A stretch of DNA of 64,000 bases, taken from NCBI GenBank assembly GCA_964567745.1, contig CAZMNY010000045.1, positions 3,241-67,240 on the forward strand. The letters run 5' to 3'. The notes under the pieces were generated by a model. The model was not told the DNA's origin. It made no database searches and worked only from the letters and a program-made list of their open reading frames with translations. Within the stretch, counting starts at the first letter, position 1; every line of letters starts with the position of its first letter. The stretch comes from CAZMNY01 sp964567745 (GTDB taxonomy: Bacteria > Planctomycetota > Planctomycetia > Pirellulales > Pirellulaceae). The position numbers and the translations under genes are program-made. Positions 15,016 to 24,046 of this stretch are shown in pieces.

Positions 15016-16413
15016 CTAGTCGCCCGAAAGTTTCTTGATTGGAGTTAACATCATCTTGCGAAACTCAACTTCCGATCCTTCGGCTTGCACGGCGATTTGA
15101 CCACGGCCAGCCGTGCAGTTCTTGCCGTGGTTGACCAAGTCGTCATTCACCCAGGCTTTCACCTCGTCGCCCACGCATTCGATCACCATCCTGTTCCACT
15201 CGCCAACCGGGCTTTCCGAGCCGTCGGTCAAATTGAGGATTCGCCGCGCCTTACCCTTGACGGCCCCCCATTTCTCCTTCGGACCGCGTCTTTTGACCAT
15301 ATCGGGCACCTCAATATCCTCGACAATGCACCAGAAATCGCCGGCGTTCGTGCTGTGCATCTGAACTTCGATCGACTTGGGAAACATTTCAAAGAGCGCC
15401 CGAGGCGTTGACGCGTGCACCAACACGCCGCAGTTGCCCGCTTTCCCCGCAAACCGGTATTCCACCTCGAGACGGTAATTTTCGAACTTGGCGTCGGTAA
15501 TCAAATGACCGTGTGGCTTTCCCAAACTGACGAGCATCCCGTCGCGAACAATGAACGGGTTCTTCCCGTTTGGGTTTTTGTCGAGATGAGGCACGTCGAC
15601 GTGCCAACCGCTCAAATCCTTGCCGTTAATGAGACTCTTGCCTGCCGATTTTTTCGTCGGTTTGGCCGCGGATTTCGAGTCTGCGCGAGCTAGCTCTTTA
15701 GCGATCGATCGGCTTGCCTGTACTGCCACAAATTGATTGCCGGCCGCGTTTAGGTGAACGCCGTCACTGGTTAGGATCCCGCGTTCGGCGTTCTTCGAAT
15801 TGTGCTGCTTCAAGTGGTCGATAAAAGCAACTCGCAAATCGCACAACGTGACGTCGGTCTCCTTGGCGACTTTCCGGCTGATCGCCGAATACTCCTCCAG
15901 CATCTTATCGAGCTTGTTGGAACCGTCGTGCTTCTCTCCGATAGTGCTCGGCGTACACAGAACGATTCGAGCCTTGGCGGCTCGAATCCGCTTGATCAAA
16001 TCCCTCAGCCCGGATTCGAATTTGTCCTTTGATGTGCCTCGCCCGCTCGTGCTGTGCCAAACGTCGTTGATGCCAATGTAGATGAACACAACGGTTGGTT
16101 TTTTCGAGAGTACGTCGCGATCGAGCCGCAACTGAAGATTGGGCACCTTGTGGCCGCTGATGCCCGCATAAATGATCTTCACGTCGTCGTCGGCCCGATT
16201 CGCTTTGAACGAATCGGCGATCAGTTTGCAATAACCGCCCGGCCTCGCGCCCGCTTGCGTTATCGAGTCGCCGAAGAATGCGATGACCTCACCCTTCCCC
16301 ACGGGCGAACTCTTTCCGGTCAGTGTTTCGATCCCTTTATCGTCAGCCTTGACGACTCCGCCCAATATCGAACTTGTAAATATCAAAGCGACGGCGATTC
16401 GTTGAAATGTCAT
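15016..16413 (-). CDS. Secreted SGNH hydrolase fused to DUF1080 domain
   Basis: 465 residues from the ATG at 16413, chosen for its AAGGAA ribosome site and clean signal peptide (FQRIAVALIFTSSILGG); an in-frame ATG at 16443 is possible. The first half is an SGNH/GDSL esterase: GDSITQ (block I Ser), AGISGHKV (Gly), IGINDVW (Asn) and SDGVHLNAAGN (Asp/His). The second half, about 270-460, is DUF1080 (3-keto-disaccharide hydrolase, concanavalin-like): LINGKDLSGWHVD, NYRLEVEYRFAGKAGNCGVL, VEVQM-type strand, ending VEFRKMMLTPI. Likely removes acyl groups and cleaves glycans outside the cytoplasm. Lies 95 bp after a sulfatase on the same strand, so probably co-transcribed. Confidence 0.88.
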   Translation of the reverse strand: MTFQRIAVALIFTSSILGGVVKADDKGIETLTGKSSPVGKGEVIAFFGDSITQAGARPGGYCKLIADSFKANRADDDVKIIYAGISGHKVPNLQLRLDRDVLSKKPTVVFIYIGINDVWHSTSGRGTSKDKFESGLRDLIKRIRAAKARIVLCTPSTIGEKHDGSNKLDKMLEEYSAISRKVAKETDVTLCDLRVAFIDHLKQHNSKNAERGILTSDGVHLNAAGNQFVAVQASRSIAKELARADSKSAAKPTKKSAGKSLINGKDLSGWHVDVPHLDKNPNGKNPFIVRDGMLVSLGKPHGHLITDAKFENYRLEVEYRFAGKAGNCGVLVHASTPRALFEMFPKSIEVQMHSTNAGDFWCIVEDIEVPDMVKRRGPKEKWGAVKGKARRILNLTDGSESPVGEWNRMVIECVGDEVKAWVNDDLVNHGKNCTAGRGQIAVQAEGSEVEFRKMMLTPIKKLSGD

Positions 16414-16508
16414 GACGCGGTTCCTTGTCTTTTTGCTGCTCATGTTCTCATCTTGTTTTGTACGGCTCGTTGGCAAATCTTCCACGCGCGCTCGACTTGC
16501 GACGCCGC

Positions 16509-18014
16509 TCAACGGGCCGCCGAGGAATTGCCTCGAAACGTTCCGGGAAGCGGCGGTTGAGGAATTCGCCGCTTGATCTCGGCTTCGGTTTGACGGACCC
16601 CTTGCGGTGCCCGCTTCGCGTCCGCGATTCTCGCTCGCAACAGCTGAGAGAGGATCCCCACGATCGGCTTGTGTGTTTTGGAGGAGGCGAGATTGTGCAT
16701 CTCGGCGCCATCATCTCGATGGTCGTACAACTCATTGCCTTCCTTGCCGTCCTCGCCCCATTCGGTGTAGCGATATCGTTCGGTCCGAATACTGTAGCCG
16801 TTGGCGTATTGCGTTAGCGCCGCTTCGCGCGGTTTTGCCGAAACGTCTCGAAGCACGGGACCAAGACTCACTCCAGAAGCCGAAGCCGGTGCCTTCAATC
16901 CCGCCAGTTCGGCGAACGTCGGATAGAAGTCGGTCATTTCGGCGGGCGACGTCGAGACTTTTCCTTTTTCCGAGACGCCGGGGCCGGCAATGATCAGCGG
17001 AACGCGGGCGGCGTTTTCGAACAACGTCGTCTTTTGATAATGCCCGTGCTCGCCCATGTGATAACCGTGATCGGAAGTAAATAGTACGATCGTGTTCTCA
17101 GCGAGCCCCGTTTCATCGAGCTTGTCGAGGATTCGGCCGAGTTGAGCGTCGGCGAATGTGATCGAAGCGTAGTATGCTCGAATCGCCTCCGCAGCGACCT
17201 TCGGATCGAGATCGAGCTGCTCGCGCTTTCGACGAACACTCTTGCGGGCCGGTGCCGGTATTGTCTCCAGGTAACCCTCGGGCACGGTCGGCACCTGGAT
17301 GCTCTTCGCCGGGTACATGTCAAAGTAACTTGTCGGCGCTACGTAAGGCGTATGCGGTCGGTAGAGTCCCACGGCGAGATAAAACCGCTGGCCGTTTCCC
17401 GCGTATTTATCGAGCAATCGAACGGCCTCCGTGGCCGCGATCCCATCGGTCTGCTCTTCGTCTGTCCCGTCGGCGGCGAGCCAGCTGAGTGTTCCGCCGT
17501 AGCTGCCGGGCCGAAGACTAAAGATCTTGTGTTCATCATCCTTGTCGCGTCCACGAGGGTTGATCGTGCGATCCCAGGAGTAGGGGTCGTCGTAGCTGCC
17601 CGTGCCAATGTGCTTCGGCACGTTGTAATGATAAATCTTGCCGATGCGAGTGGCGAAGTAGCCGTTGCGGCGAAACAACTGCGACATCGTCTGAACGTTG
17701 GGCGTCTGTTCGCGAAGGTAAACCGAGTTGCGGTGAATCTGAGTTTGATCGGGGTAGAGTCCCGACATAAAGGAAGCGCGGCTCGGTCCGCAAAGCGGAT
17801 ACTGGCAAGCCGCATTCTCGAACCTCACACCGCGAGCCGCCAACCGGTCGATATTCGGACTCTTGACCTGAGCGTGGCCATAGCAGGCGAGATCGCAATT
17901 CAAGTCGTCGCATATCAAAAACAAGACGTTCGGTTTTTCCGCCCCACGGACGACAATCGGCACCAACAGCCACGAGATCGCAATGACTGCGGCGAAACGA
18001 GTGGTCCTATTCAT
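16509..18014 (-). CDS. Secreted type I sulfatase (iduronate-2-sulfatase-like)
   Basis: 501 residues from ATG 18014 (a GTG at 18026 is in frame). Signal peptide about 1-24 ending VVRGAEK. Metal-binding LICDDLN near 33-39 and the sulfatase signature CGPSRASFMSG, in which Cys near 75 becomes formylglycine (C-x-P-S-R type, S1 family). HYNVPKHIG, YRPHTPY and FTSDHGYHMGEHGHYQKTT are further active-site segments. It hydrolyses sulfate esters on polysaccharides or glycosaminoglycans after activation by a formylglycine-generating enzyme. Upstream of the SGNH/DUF1080 gene; together they suggest degradation of a sulfated, acylated glycan. Confidence 0.9.
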   Translation of the reverse strand: MNRTTRFAAVIAISWLLVPIVVRGAEKPNVLFLICDDLNCDLACYGHAQVKSPNIDRLAARGVRFENAACQYPLCGPSRASFMSGLYPDQTQIHRNSVYLREQTPNVQTMSQLFRRNGYFATRIGKIYHYNVPKHIGTGSYDDPYSWDRTINPRGRDKDDEHKIFSLRPGSYGGTLSWLAADGTDEEQTDGIAATEAVRLLDKYAGNGQRFYLAVGLYRPHTPYVAPTSYFDMYPAKSIQVPTVPEGYLETIPAPARKSVRRKREQLDLDPKVAAEAIRAYYASITFADAQLGRILDKLDETGLAENTIVLFTSDHGYHMGEHGHYQKTTLFENAARVPLIIAGPGVSEKGKVSTSPAEMTDFYPTFAELAGLKAPASASGVSLGPVLRDVSAKPREAALTQYANGYSIRTERYRYTEWGEDGKEGNELYDHRDDGAEMHNLASSKTHKPIVGILSQLLRARIADAKRAPQGVRQTEAEIKRRIPQPPLPGTFRGNSSAAR

Positions 18015-18026
18015 GGAAACTTGCAC

Positions 18027-18721
18027 GTGACTCTCCTGCTGTGCGTTTTTTATGCGTGCGTCTAGATGCCAATCGGAGCCATTGTAGCACCATCCAACAC
18101 CAAGTTGTCTCGCTATCGTCGCCAGTCGGAGTTAAGTCGTTTAGCCCGTGTGCCGCCGGCTAGGCACCTCATACGTCAAGACAACCAACGAGCCTTGCCG
18201 CTCAAGCGTCCTCACGCGTCGGGGAGGGCGGCTTGTGGCGGCCTAGCAATTAAGTCAGAAAGTGAATCCGTTTAGCTCGTCGCTATGACGGACGAAAAGA
18301 TGGCGCGCAAAGACGCGAATGGCGCGAAGACGAGCAGCAACCCAGCGGCTCTATTCGGATGAATCCGCTTTCCTGCACAAGTCTTCGCCCTCGTCGCTTG
18401 CCTGAGCCCCTTTCCCTACCGACCCCTTCTCTTTTCATTTTGCACTTTGCATGCTTCACCTTGCACTTTGCATTCTCCACTTCGCGCTGACCGCGAATCT
18501 GTTCACTGCACCCATTGGATCGTTGCTCGAAATCTCAGCGATCAGCGTCCCTTTCTTACAGGCCCGTCACGTTTTCTTGTCAATCTCGGCCTAAGTCGTT
18601 AGGCTGACCTTACCTGGGCGACAGCGGCATCGGATCTCGACCGCCGCCGGAACGGGGAACGAAGGGCCAGTCAAGCGAGTCCGCCGATCGGCGTGAGTTC
18701 ATAGCTACGGAATGGAATGAC
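18027..18721. other. Long intergenic region with simple repeats
   Basis: About 700 bp without a supported gene. At about 18430-18475 a string of TTGCACTTTGCAT-like units occurs (CATTTTGCACTTTGCATG, then CCTTGCACTTTGCATTC). Near 18290-18340 is a segment of 'gcgcaaagacgcgaatggcgcgaag' type similar to repeats at 14.8 and 39.1 kb. The end holds the leader of the DUF1559 gene. Confidence 0.45.
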
Positions 18722-19666
18722 ATGAAAAGTCGAGGCTGCTGCGGAGACTCTCGAACTTGCTCTCGAGTCGGGCGTTCAAGCGGTTTTACTCTCGTCGAAT
18801 TGCTCGTCGTGATCGCCATCATTGGCATTCTCGTCGGCCTGCTCCTACCGGCGGTTCAGTCCGCACGAGAGGCAGCGAGGCGTGTGACCTGCATGAATAA
18901 CCTCAGGCAACTGGGGATTGCCATTCACCATTACCACGATACGACGAATCACATCCCTTCCGGTTGGCTGGCCAAAAAGCCCGAGGGCGAACCGGGCTGG
19001 GGCTGGGCCACTCTCATCCTGCCCTACATCGAGCAGGGCAAATTGCAGGACCTTGTCGATACGACCAAACATATCGATGACCCCGCAAACAATCAGGCTC
19101 GAGTCTACCCGCTCGCATTCCACTTTTGTCCGAGCGATGACGCTTCAAGCAAAGAGATGTTTCGGCTTGAGGACGATCCAACTCGCTCCGATCCGCATAG
19201 TCACGATCATCTTCCGATCAACATCGCTTGCTCAAATTATGTCGGCTGCCACGGTTGTTCTCCAGTCGACAACCCGGGCGGCCTGCCTGCGGGAACACGT
19301 CGCCGGTCGGGCGGCAGCGGAGTCTTCTACAACAATAGCAACTTGGGGTTTTCTAATGTGCAGGACGGTTTGACCTACACGATTTTCGTCGGCGAGCGGA
19401 ACAGCACGATCGATTTTTCGACCTGGGTCGGCGTGGTTCACGGCGTCAAGGACCCAATCCCTCGCATCGTCGGCACGACGGCGCATCCACCCAATCGAGA
19501 AAACGCGAACTTCGAAGAATTCAGTAGCCAACACGCTGGCACGACGCAATTCGTGTTTGGCGACGGCGGAGTTCACGGCATCTCCGACCTTGTTGACGCC
19601 GAGGTGTTTCACGCCATGGGCACTCGCCGCGGACGCGAGATCCCAGACGCAACGGTTTTCGAATAA
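18722..19666 (+). CDS. DUF1559 pseudopilin-like protein
   Basis: 314 residues. A type IV prepilin N-terminus: basic leader, cleavage site before FTLVELLVVIAIIGILVGLL (about residues 25-44), then the helix LLPAVQSAREAARRVTCMNN. The DUF1559 region follows (NLRQLGIAIHHYHDT, GWGWATLILPYIEQGKL, SNYVGCHG) and ends with HAGTTQFVFGDGGVHGISD. Planctomycetes carry dozens of such genes; they are thought to be pilin or pseudopilin subunits of type II secretion or type IV pili. Cys pairs suggest disulfide bonds. No secretion genes lie nearby. Confidence 0.92.
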   Translation: MKSRGCCGDSRTCSRVGRSSGFTLVELLVVIAIIGILVGLLLPAVQSAREAARRVTCMNNLRQLGIAIHHYHDTTNHIPSGWLAKKPEGEPGWGWATLILPYIEQGKLQDLVDTTKHIDDPANNQARVYPLAFHFCPSDDASSKEMFRLEDDPTRSDPHSHDHLPINIACSNYVGCHGCSPVDNPGGLPAGTRRRSGGSGVFYNNSNLGFSNVQDGLTYTIFVGERNSTIDFSTWVGVVHGVKDPIPRIVGTTAHPPNRENANFEEFSSQHAGTTQFVFGDGGVHGISDLVDAEVFHAMGTRRGREIPDATVFE

Positions 19667-20037
19667 TCGACGTCTACTAACTCGGCCAACGACAGATGAA
19701 TGCCGATTCATCCAGCATGCGTTTCGTGGAATCGCCTGAATCGAAATAAACGATTCCCGCCAACCCGACTTCGCACTCGACCCTCGCTGACGTGAGTCGT
19801 CACGCGGATGGGGTTGTAATTCTTTGTGGCGACGATGGCGGTCAAGTTTACGCCGTTATTCCCGCCGCGACGATCCGATGTTCGTCGGTGGTCCTTCGGC
19901 AACTCGTTCTCGATCTCGACGCAAGAGCCTGGCCGCTTTGCAGCCGAGACAAACCATCCATACGCTACGCTCGCGTTCCCAAGGGAACACAATTCAATGG
20001 CGGTTTGGGCGGCGTCAGGTCGACTGGGTCGCTGTGG
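19667..20037. other. Intergenic region with palindromic repeat
   Basis: No supported gene. A palindrome GTTCCCAAGGGAAC at about 19976-19989 sits in a CGCTACGCTCGC context that resembles a repeat found often between planctomycete genes. Confidence 0.4.
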
Positions 20038-20319
20038 GTGCACGACGAGTTCAAGAGCGTGAAGAAACATATCGCCGCCGTTGTGGCGGGTAAACGCAGA
20101 TCGGTCGAATTCCCCGCCATTTACATTCGCGCTGCGTTAGTCATTTCGGTTGTTGTGTTCGCTTGCCTCAACTTGTGGCCAGGTATCGAAAATAATTCTC
20201 GGGTCAAGCGATATCGTTTCGGATGGCCCGATACATTTGTTATCGAAGATGAGGCGGCGAGGTGGTTCGATAAGGGGCTAGAGGTCAGCCAAATCAGCGG
20301 TCCGGCGCTGCTAACCTAA
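20038..20319 (+). CDS. Small single-pass membrane protein, uncertain
   Basis: Possible 93-residue protein from GTG 20038 (GTG at 20059 or 20083 also possible). One hydrophobic helix IRAALVISVVVFACLNLW, then a soluble tail KRYRFGWPDTFVIEDEAARW. The TAA stop overlaps the ATG of the next small gene (TAATG), which argues for a translated, coupled pair. The pair may be small planctomycete membrane proteins; no family assigned. Confidence 0.4.
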   Translation: MHDEFKSVKKHIAAVVAGKRRSVEFPAIYIRAALVISVVVFACLNLWPGIENNSRVKRYRFGWPDTFVIEDEAARWFDKGLEVSQISGPALLT

Positions 20320-20552
20320 TGATTGCCGTCGCGGTTACGGGACTCATTGTAACGCTCGCCCCGTTTTTGAAACGGTTCCGATTTCAGATCCGAACGCTGT
20401 GCTGGTGCACCTTGTGGGTGGCGCTGTTGACGACGGCGTGGATGCGCGTCGGGACGGCAAGTTTGGATGCCAGTCCGCCCGTTGTCGAAATCGAAACGGA
20501 CTGGGGGTGCATCCTTGTCGATCCTCCTCCGCCGCCAGACTGGGCCCGATAA
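20319..20552 (+). CDS. Small membrane protein coupled to the preceding gene
   Basis: 77 residues. Two hydrophobic parts, VAVTGLIVTLAPFL and IRTLCWCTLWVALLTTAWM; the motif FRFQIRTLCWCTLWVALLTT resembles the FSLRTLLIATTLVAVLLG-type helix common in small planctomycete proteins. Starts at an ATG overlapping the previous stop codon. Proline-rich end DPPPPPDWAR. Unknown function. Confidence 0.45.
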   Translation: MIAVAVTGLIVTLAPFLKRFRFQIRTLCWCTLWVALLTTAWMRVGTASLDASPPVVEIETDWGCILVDPPPPPDWAR

Positions 20553-20655
20553 CGACTGGGCTCGTTGCGGAATGGGCCCGGAGGAATGGGCGAATTGAGG
20601 TTGGGCCGGATTGATTCCATCAGGCGACGCTTCCTGCCTTGCCGCCCAGTTCTCC

Positions 20656-21648
20656 TTAGCCACCATCGCTGCCGATGATCATATCGGGGCGCTTTGCTTG
20701 AAGTTGCTTGATGCCCTCTGGTGTGATTTGCGAACCGGCGACATCAATCACATAGAGCTTCAAGAGATCGCCAAGCCAATCGATACTGTCGTCGCCGATT
20801 TGCGTGTCCTCGATCGACAAGTAGTCGAGCTCATCGAGCGACTCGAGTCCGGTCAGTCCGGTGTCGGTGATCGTCGTGCCCGAGAGCCCCAGCCGCTGTA
20901 GCTTGAAAAATCCGCTAAGTTGCTTGGCGTCTTCGTCGCCAAAACTCGTTCGGTCCAGATAGAGCGTGAGAAGTTGTTTCGGAACGTAACGCAGGCCTTC
21001 ACCGTTGACTTGCGAGTCGCCCAGGAAGAGCGTCTGAAGTCTTGACATTCCTTTGACGTGGTCGAGTCCGGCATCGGTGGTTTGATGGCCGACGGCAAGC
21101 GACGTCAGATTTCGGAGGGTGGCGAACTGTTCAAGTTGTTCGTCGCCGTTTTCATCGCCCGCGATATTAAGCGACTCAAGCCTCGTAAGTCGACTGATTT
21201 CCTTACCCGATTCGCCGATCGCGACACCGTAGAGATCGAGCTGTTTGAGCTCGGCCAGTCGCCCGATAATTTGAAACTCGTCGGGCGTGATGCTGAGCCG
21301 ACGGCAAGCCAGTCGTTCGATGGGGCGACAATGTTGCTCCACCAACTTGAGGGCTAACTCGAGTTCTTTCTGCTTGTCGATCTCGACGGAATACCGGTCG
21401 GGTCCGATTCGCGATTCGCGCACAAACAGGCGAACTCCCATCGTCCTTAGCTGCTCGTGAGCAGTCAACGCGGGGCTCGGGGAACAGCCACTGGCACCTG
21501 CCAGAGCGGCTAGCCAAAACGAAAGCCAGAGAACCCATGCCCCCGCCGAACGAGACGGCCGCGGCCATAATGTTGTAAAATCTCTACGAGGCTGGGCCGG
21601 CCATCTCTTTGTCACGTCCCTGCGCTGCCTAGAATAAGCAGAAGTCAT
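20656..21648 (-). CDS. Leucine-rich-repeat lipoprotein
   Basis: 330 residues from ATG 21648; the frame is open upstream but that part overlaps the divergent gene. A basic leader and hydrophobic helix (about 30-48) end in LAGASGC, a lipobox with Cys near 49. From about 120 a run of LRRs follows in the planctomycete style: LAELKQLDLYGVAI, LTRLESLNIAGDENG, MSRLQTLFLGDSQV, FFKLQRLGLSGTTITDTGLT, SLDELDYLSIEDTQIGDDSI. Probably anchored in a membrane and binds other proteins. Divergent from the SGNH-TPR gene with only 21 bp between starts. Confidence 0.8.
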   Translation of the reverse strand: MTSAYSRQRRDVTKRWPAQPRRDFTTLWPRPSRSAGAWVLWLSFWLAALAGASGCSPSPALTAHEQLRTMGVRLFVRESRIGPDRYSVEIDKQKELELALKLVEQHCRPIERLACRRLSITPDEFQIIGRLAELKQLDLYGVAIGESGKEISRLTRLESLNIAGDENGDEQLEQFATLRNLTSLAVGHQTTDAGLDHVKGMSRLQTLFLGDSQVNGEGLRYVPKQLLTLYLDRTSFGDEDAKQLSGFFKLQRLGLSGTTITDTGLTGLESLDELDYLSIEDTQIGDDSIDWLGDLLKLYVIDVAGSQITPEGIKQLQAKRPDMIIGSDGG

Positions 21649-21669
21649 AGACCGGACGATCCCCTGGAA

Positions 21670-23172
21670 TTGGAACACGTGAACGAGCGAGCGACCAGTA
21701 ACAATCGGCGAAGGTTTTGGGCGTTTCGTTGCGCCGCGGTCTTGCTCGGACTGTCCCCATTCTTGCTGGCGGAAGCCGGCATTCGGCTCGCCGGTTGGCG
21801 GCCGCCGATAACCTCGGATCCCTTCGTTAGTTTCAGCGGCGTTCAACCGTTGTTCGAGTTGACGTCGGATGGGCAACACTACGAAATTCCAGATTCGCGA
21901 CGTGAGTATTTTGAGCCCGATCGATTTCTGGCAAGTAAGCCTGAAAACGAGTTTCGCATCTTTTGCCTCGGCGGGTCGACTGTCCAAGGACGTCCCTATT
22001 CTATCAACACGTCGTTTGCCAAATGGCTTGAGTTGAGTTTGCAAGCTGCGGACTCGTCGCGAAAGTGGAATATCGTCAATTGCGGAGGCGTTTCCTACGC
22101 CAGCTATCGGTTGGCCCCGATTATGGAGGAGTGCCTGAGTTACGAGCCCGATATGTTCATCATCTATACGGGGCACAACGAGTTTCTCGAGGATCGGTCG
22201 TATCAACAACTAAAGCAACCGACATCGTATGAACTGGTCGCGAGACAGGTCGCCGCTCGCTCTCGGCTTATTCAGTTCGCGGGAACGCTTGGCAACAATA
22301 GATCGAATCCTACCTCGCTCTTGTCCGAGGAAGTCGACGCGTTGCTCGACTATCGAGGCGGTCTCGAATCGTACCATCGCGAGCCAAAGTGGCAAACGCA
22401 GGTTGTACGTCATTTTGGAGTCAACTTGAGACGCATGTTGCAGATCGGCCGCGACGCTGCAATTCCTGTGGTCGTCGTCAACCCAGTTTCCAATATTCGC
22501 GATTGCCCCCCTTTCAAGGTCGAGACATCACCGTCACTCGATTCCGCGGCAGCCAATCGGTTTAACCAGTTGTTGAACGACGGCCGGTTGGCAATGAAGG
22601 AAAATCAGACAGGCGACGCGTTCGAGCTATTCCGCCAGGCGATCGAGTTGGACGACAATCACGCCGGCGCCTGGCTCCTTGCAGCTTATTGTCATCTGGC
22701 CGAAGGCAAAATCGATCTGGCTCGGGAGGCGTTTATTCGAGCCAAGGATGCGGACGTTTGCCCATTGCGGATGACCGAAGCGTTGCACGACGAGTTGTTG
22801 CGAGCGGTCGAGGAGTCTGAGACCCAATGGGTCGACGCGCGTGCCTACTTCGAGCAGCAAGCTCACGAGGGGCTCGTCGGCGATCGCGAACTAGTCGATC
22901 ACGTTCATCCACGGATCGAGGGGCATCAAGCCATCGCTCAGCTGATTTTCGAGAAAATGGTGGACGACGGCATTCTGCAATCGTCGCATTTGTTCGAGAC
23001 AGCTCGTGACGAAGCCTATCGAGCGCATTGGGTGGCCAATATCGACGAGGCCTATATGGCTCGGGGCCAGCAAAAACTCGCGGGACTCCGCCGATGGGCT
23101 TCGGGGCGAGCGTTCAAAGTTCGCCAGCCGGAACGAGTAGCTCCATCGTCGACCGCGCCCAAGAACGACTAG
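21670..23172 (+). CDS. SGNH-like hydrolase with TPR segment, stop codon inside a MITE
   Basis: 500 residues from a TTG at 21670; GTG at 21679 is equally possible, no ATG is near. An uncleaved membrane helix or signal (about 17-37) precedes an SGNH-like domain: FCLGGSTVQG (Ser), NCGGVSYASYR, IIYTGHNEFLE (Asn) and the late DHVHPRIEGHQAIA (Asp, His). Between them a TPR-like part reads GDAFELFRQAIELDDNHAGA and LAEGKIDLAREAFIRAKDA. Similar to AlgX/DHHW-type acyltransferase or esterase proteins of the envelope. Its TAG stop (23170-23172) is the CTAG end of a 109 bp MITE, so the original C-terminus was longer or different. Confidence 0.8.
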   Translation: MEHVNERATSNNRRRFWAFRCAAVLLGLSPFLLAEAGIRLAGWRPPITSDPFVSFSGVQPLFELTSDGQHYEIPDSRREYFEPDRFLASKPENEFRIFCLGGSTVQGRPYSINTSFAKWLELSLQAADSSRKWNIVNCGGVSYASYRLAPIMEECLSYEPDMFIIYTGHNEFLEDRSYQQLKQPTSYELVARQVAARSRLIQFAGTLGNNRSNPTSLLSEEVDALLDYRGGLESYHREPKWQTQVVRHFGVNLRRMLQIGRDAAIPVVVVNPVSNIRDCPPFKVETSPSLDSAAANRFNQLLNDGRLAMKENQTGDAFELFRQAIELDDNHAGAWLLAAYCHLAEGKIDLAREAFIRAKDADVCPLRMTEALHDELLRAVEESETQWVDARAYFEQQAHEGLVGDRELVDHVHPRIEGHQAIAQLIFEKMVDDGILQSSHLFETARDEAYRAHWVANIDEAYMARGQQKLAGLRRWASGRAFKVRQPERVAPSSTAPKND

Positions 23173-23277
23173 TGCAGCGTCAACACTAAGAATTAGGATC
23201 CCGGTGTTTGTATCGTACGACGCCAAGTCAAGTTACGCCGAAGCCAACCCCCATTTTTAGAGTTGACCCAACACTAG
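23169..23277 (+). mobile_element. MITE copy 1, 109 bp, IS630-like, CTAG target
   Basis: Starts CTAGTGCAGCGTCAACACTA and ends in a matching inverted repeat TTAGAGTTGACCCAACACTAG (read to the end), with CTAG at both edges. The interior is nearly identical, in the opposite orientation, to 47554-47662. Too short to encode a transposase. IS630-family elements are known to insert at CTAG and duplicate TA, which fits. Confidence 0.75.
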
Positions 23278-23446
23278 TTGCCAGCCATCAGTGCTTGAAA
23301 GCCGGGCCGCGTCATTTGACTTACGACGCACCATTTGCGTTGTTGGGCGGATAACCTTAGGTTATTCACCAATTCGCGTTCGCGGATTACTCGCGTTTCG
23401 GATCACTCGTGTTCGCCAATTGCCGGCACCAAGCTATTGGGACACT

Positions 23447-23983
23447 ATGCACGACTTCTCAGACGACGGCTTGTTTGAGCGTCCTCCTCAAAAAAAGCAA
23501 ATGCACCCACTTGTCGCGGCCATGCTCGGTATTGGCGGCGTGGGGCTGTTGATGTGTGGCGGCTGCTTTGGCACCATCATGTATATCGGGTTCGCCGGTC
23601 CGGAAACGTCGGTGTACCAACGAGCTGATGTCCCCGAGTCATATCTACAGATTGCGAGATCCGTCGGCGGACTGCAGCCAGATGAAACGATCGAGTTCTT
23701 TTACTCCGACGGACTCGTCGACATCAAGGAAGGATTCTATTACGCCAGCGATCGCAAGGTTGCCATTTACGTACAAGGGAAGAACCCACCGTTGGCTCTG
23801 TTCCCGTACCCGCGAATTCGTTCGGCGTTGTTGTCTAGAAATGAATCGTTCGTTAATGACAGTGAGATCACGCTCGTATCCGATGTGGACGAGGTGGCTG
23901 CCTTTCCAGTCTCGAGTGAGATGGATCTTGATGTCGAATTGCACGACTTCATCCTGAGCCGCTGTCCGGCTCTCGAAGATTAG
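23447..23983 (+). CDS. Single-pass membrane protein of unknown function
   Basis: 178 residues from ATG 23447; the open frame upstream to 23291 overlaps non-coding sequence and is not used. Short acidic N-terminus MHDFSDDGLFERPPQKKQ, one membrane helix MLGIGGVGLLMCGGCFGTIM, then an extracytoplasmic beta-rich domain: QPDETIEFFYSDGLVDIKEG, YYASDRKVAIYVQ, DSEITLVSDVDEVAAF. No family recognised. It ends 64 bp from a convergent hydrolase gene. Confidence 0.65.
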   Translation: MHDFSDDGLFERPPQKKQMHPLVAAMLGIGGVGLLMCGGCFGTIMYIGFAGPETSVYQRADVPESYLQIARSVGGLQPDETIEFFYSDGLVDIKEGFYYASDRKVAIYVQGKNPPLALFPYPRIRSALLSRNESFVNDSEITLVSDVDEVAAFPVSSEMDLDVELHDFILSRCPALED

Positions 23984-24046
23984 TGTCGAGCTCGCCGGCG
24001 GCAACGGGGCAAATGCCTGAAGTCTGCTTGGCGTCGCAGCGCGATG

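Noticed and set aside
18430..18475. TTGCACTTTGCAT repeats considered as iterons of an origin
   Set aside because: Only three irregular units, no DnaA boxes or rep gene nearby; fits an intergenic simple repeat.
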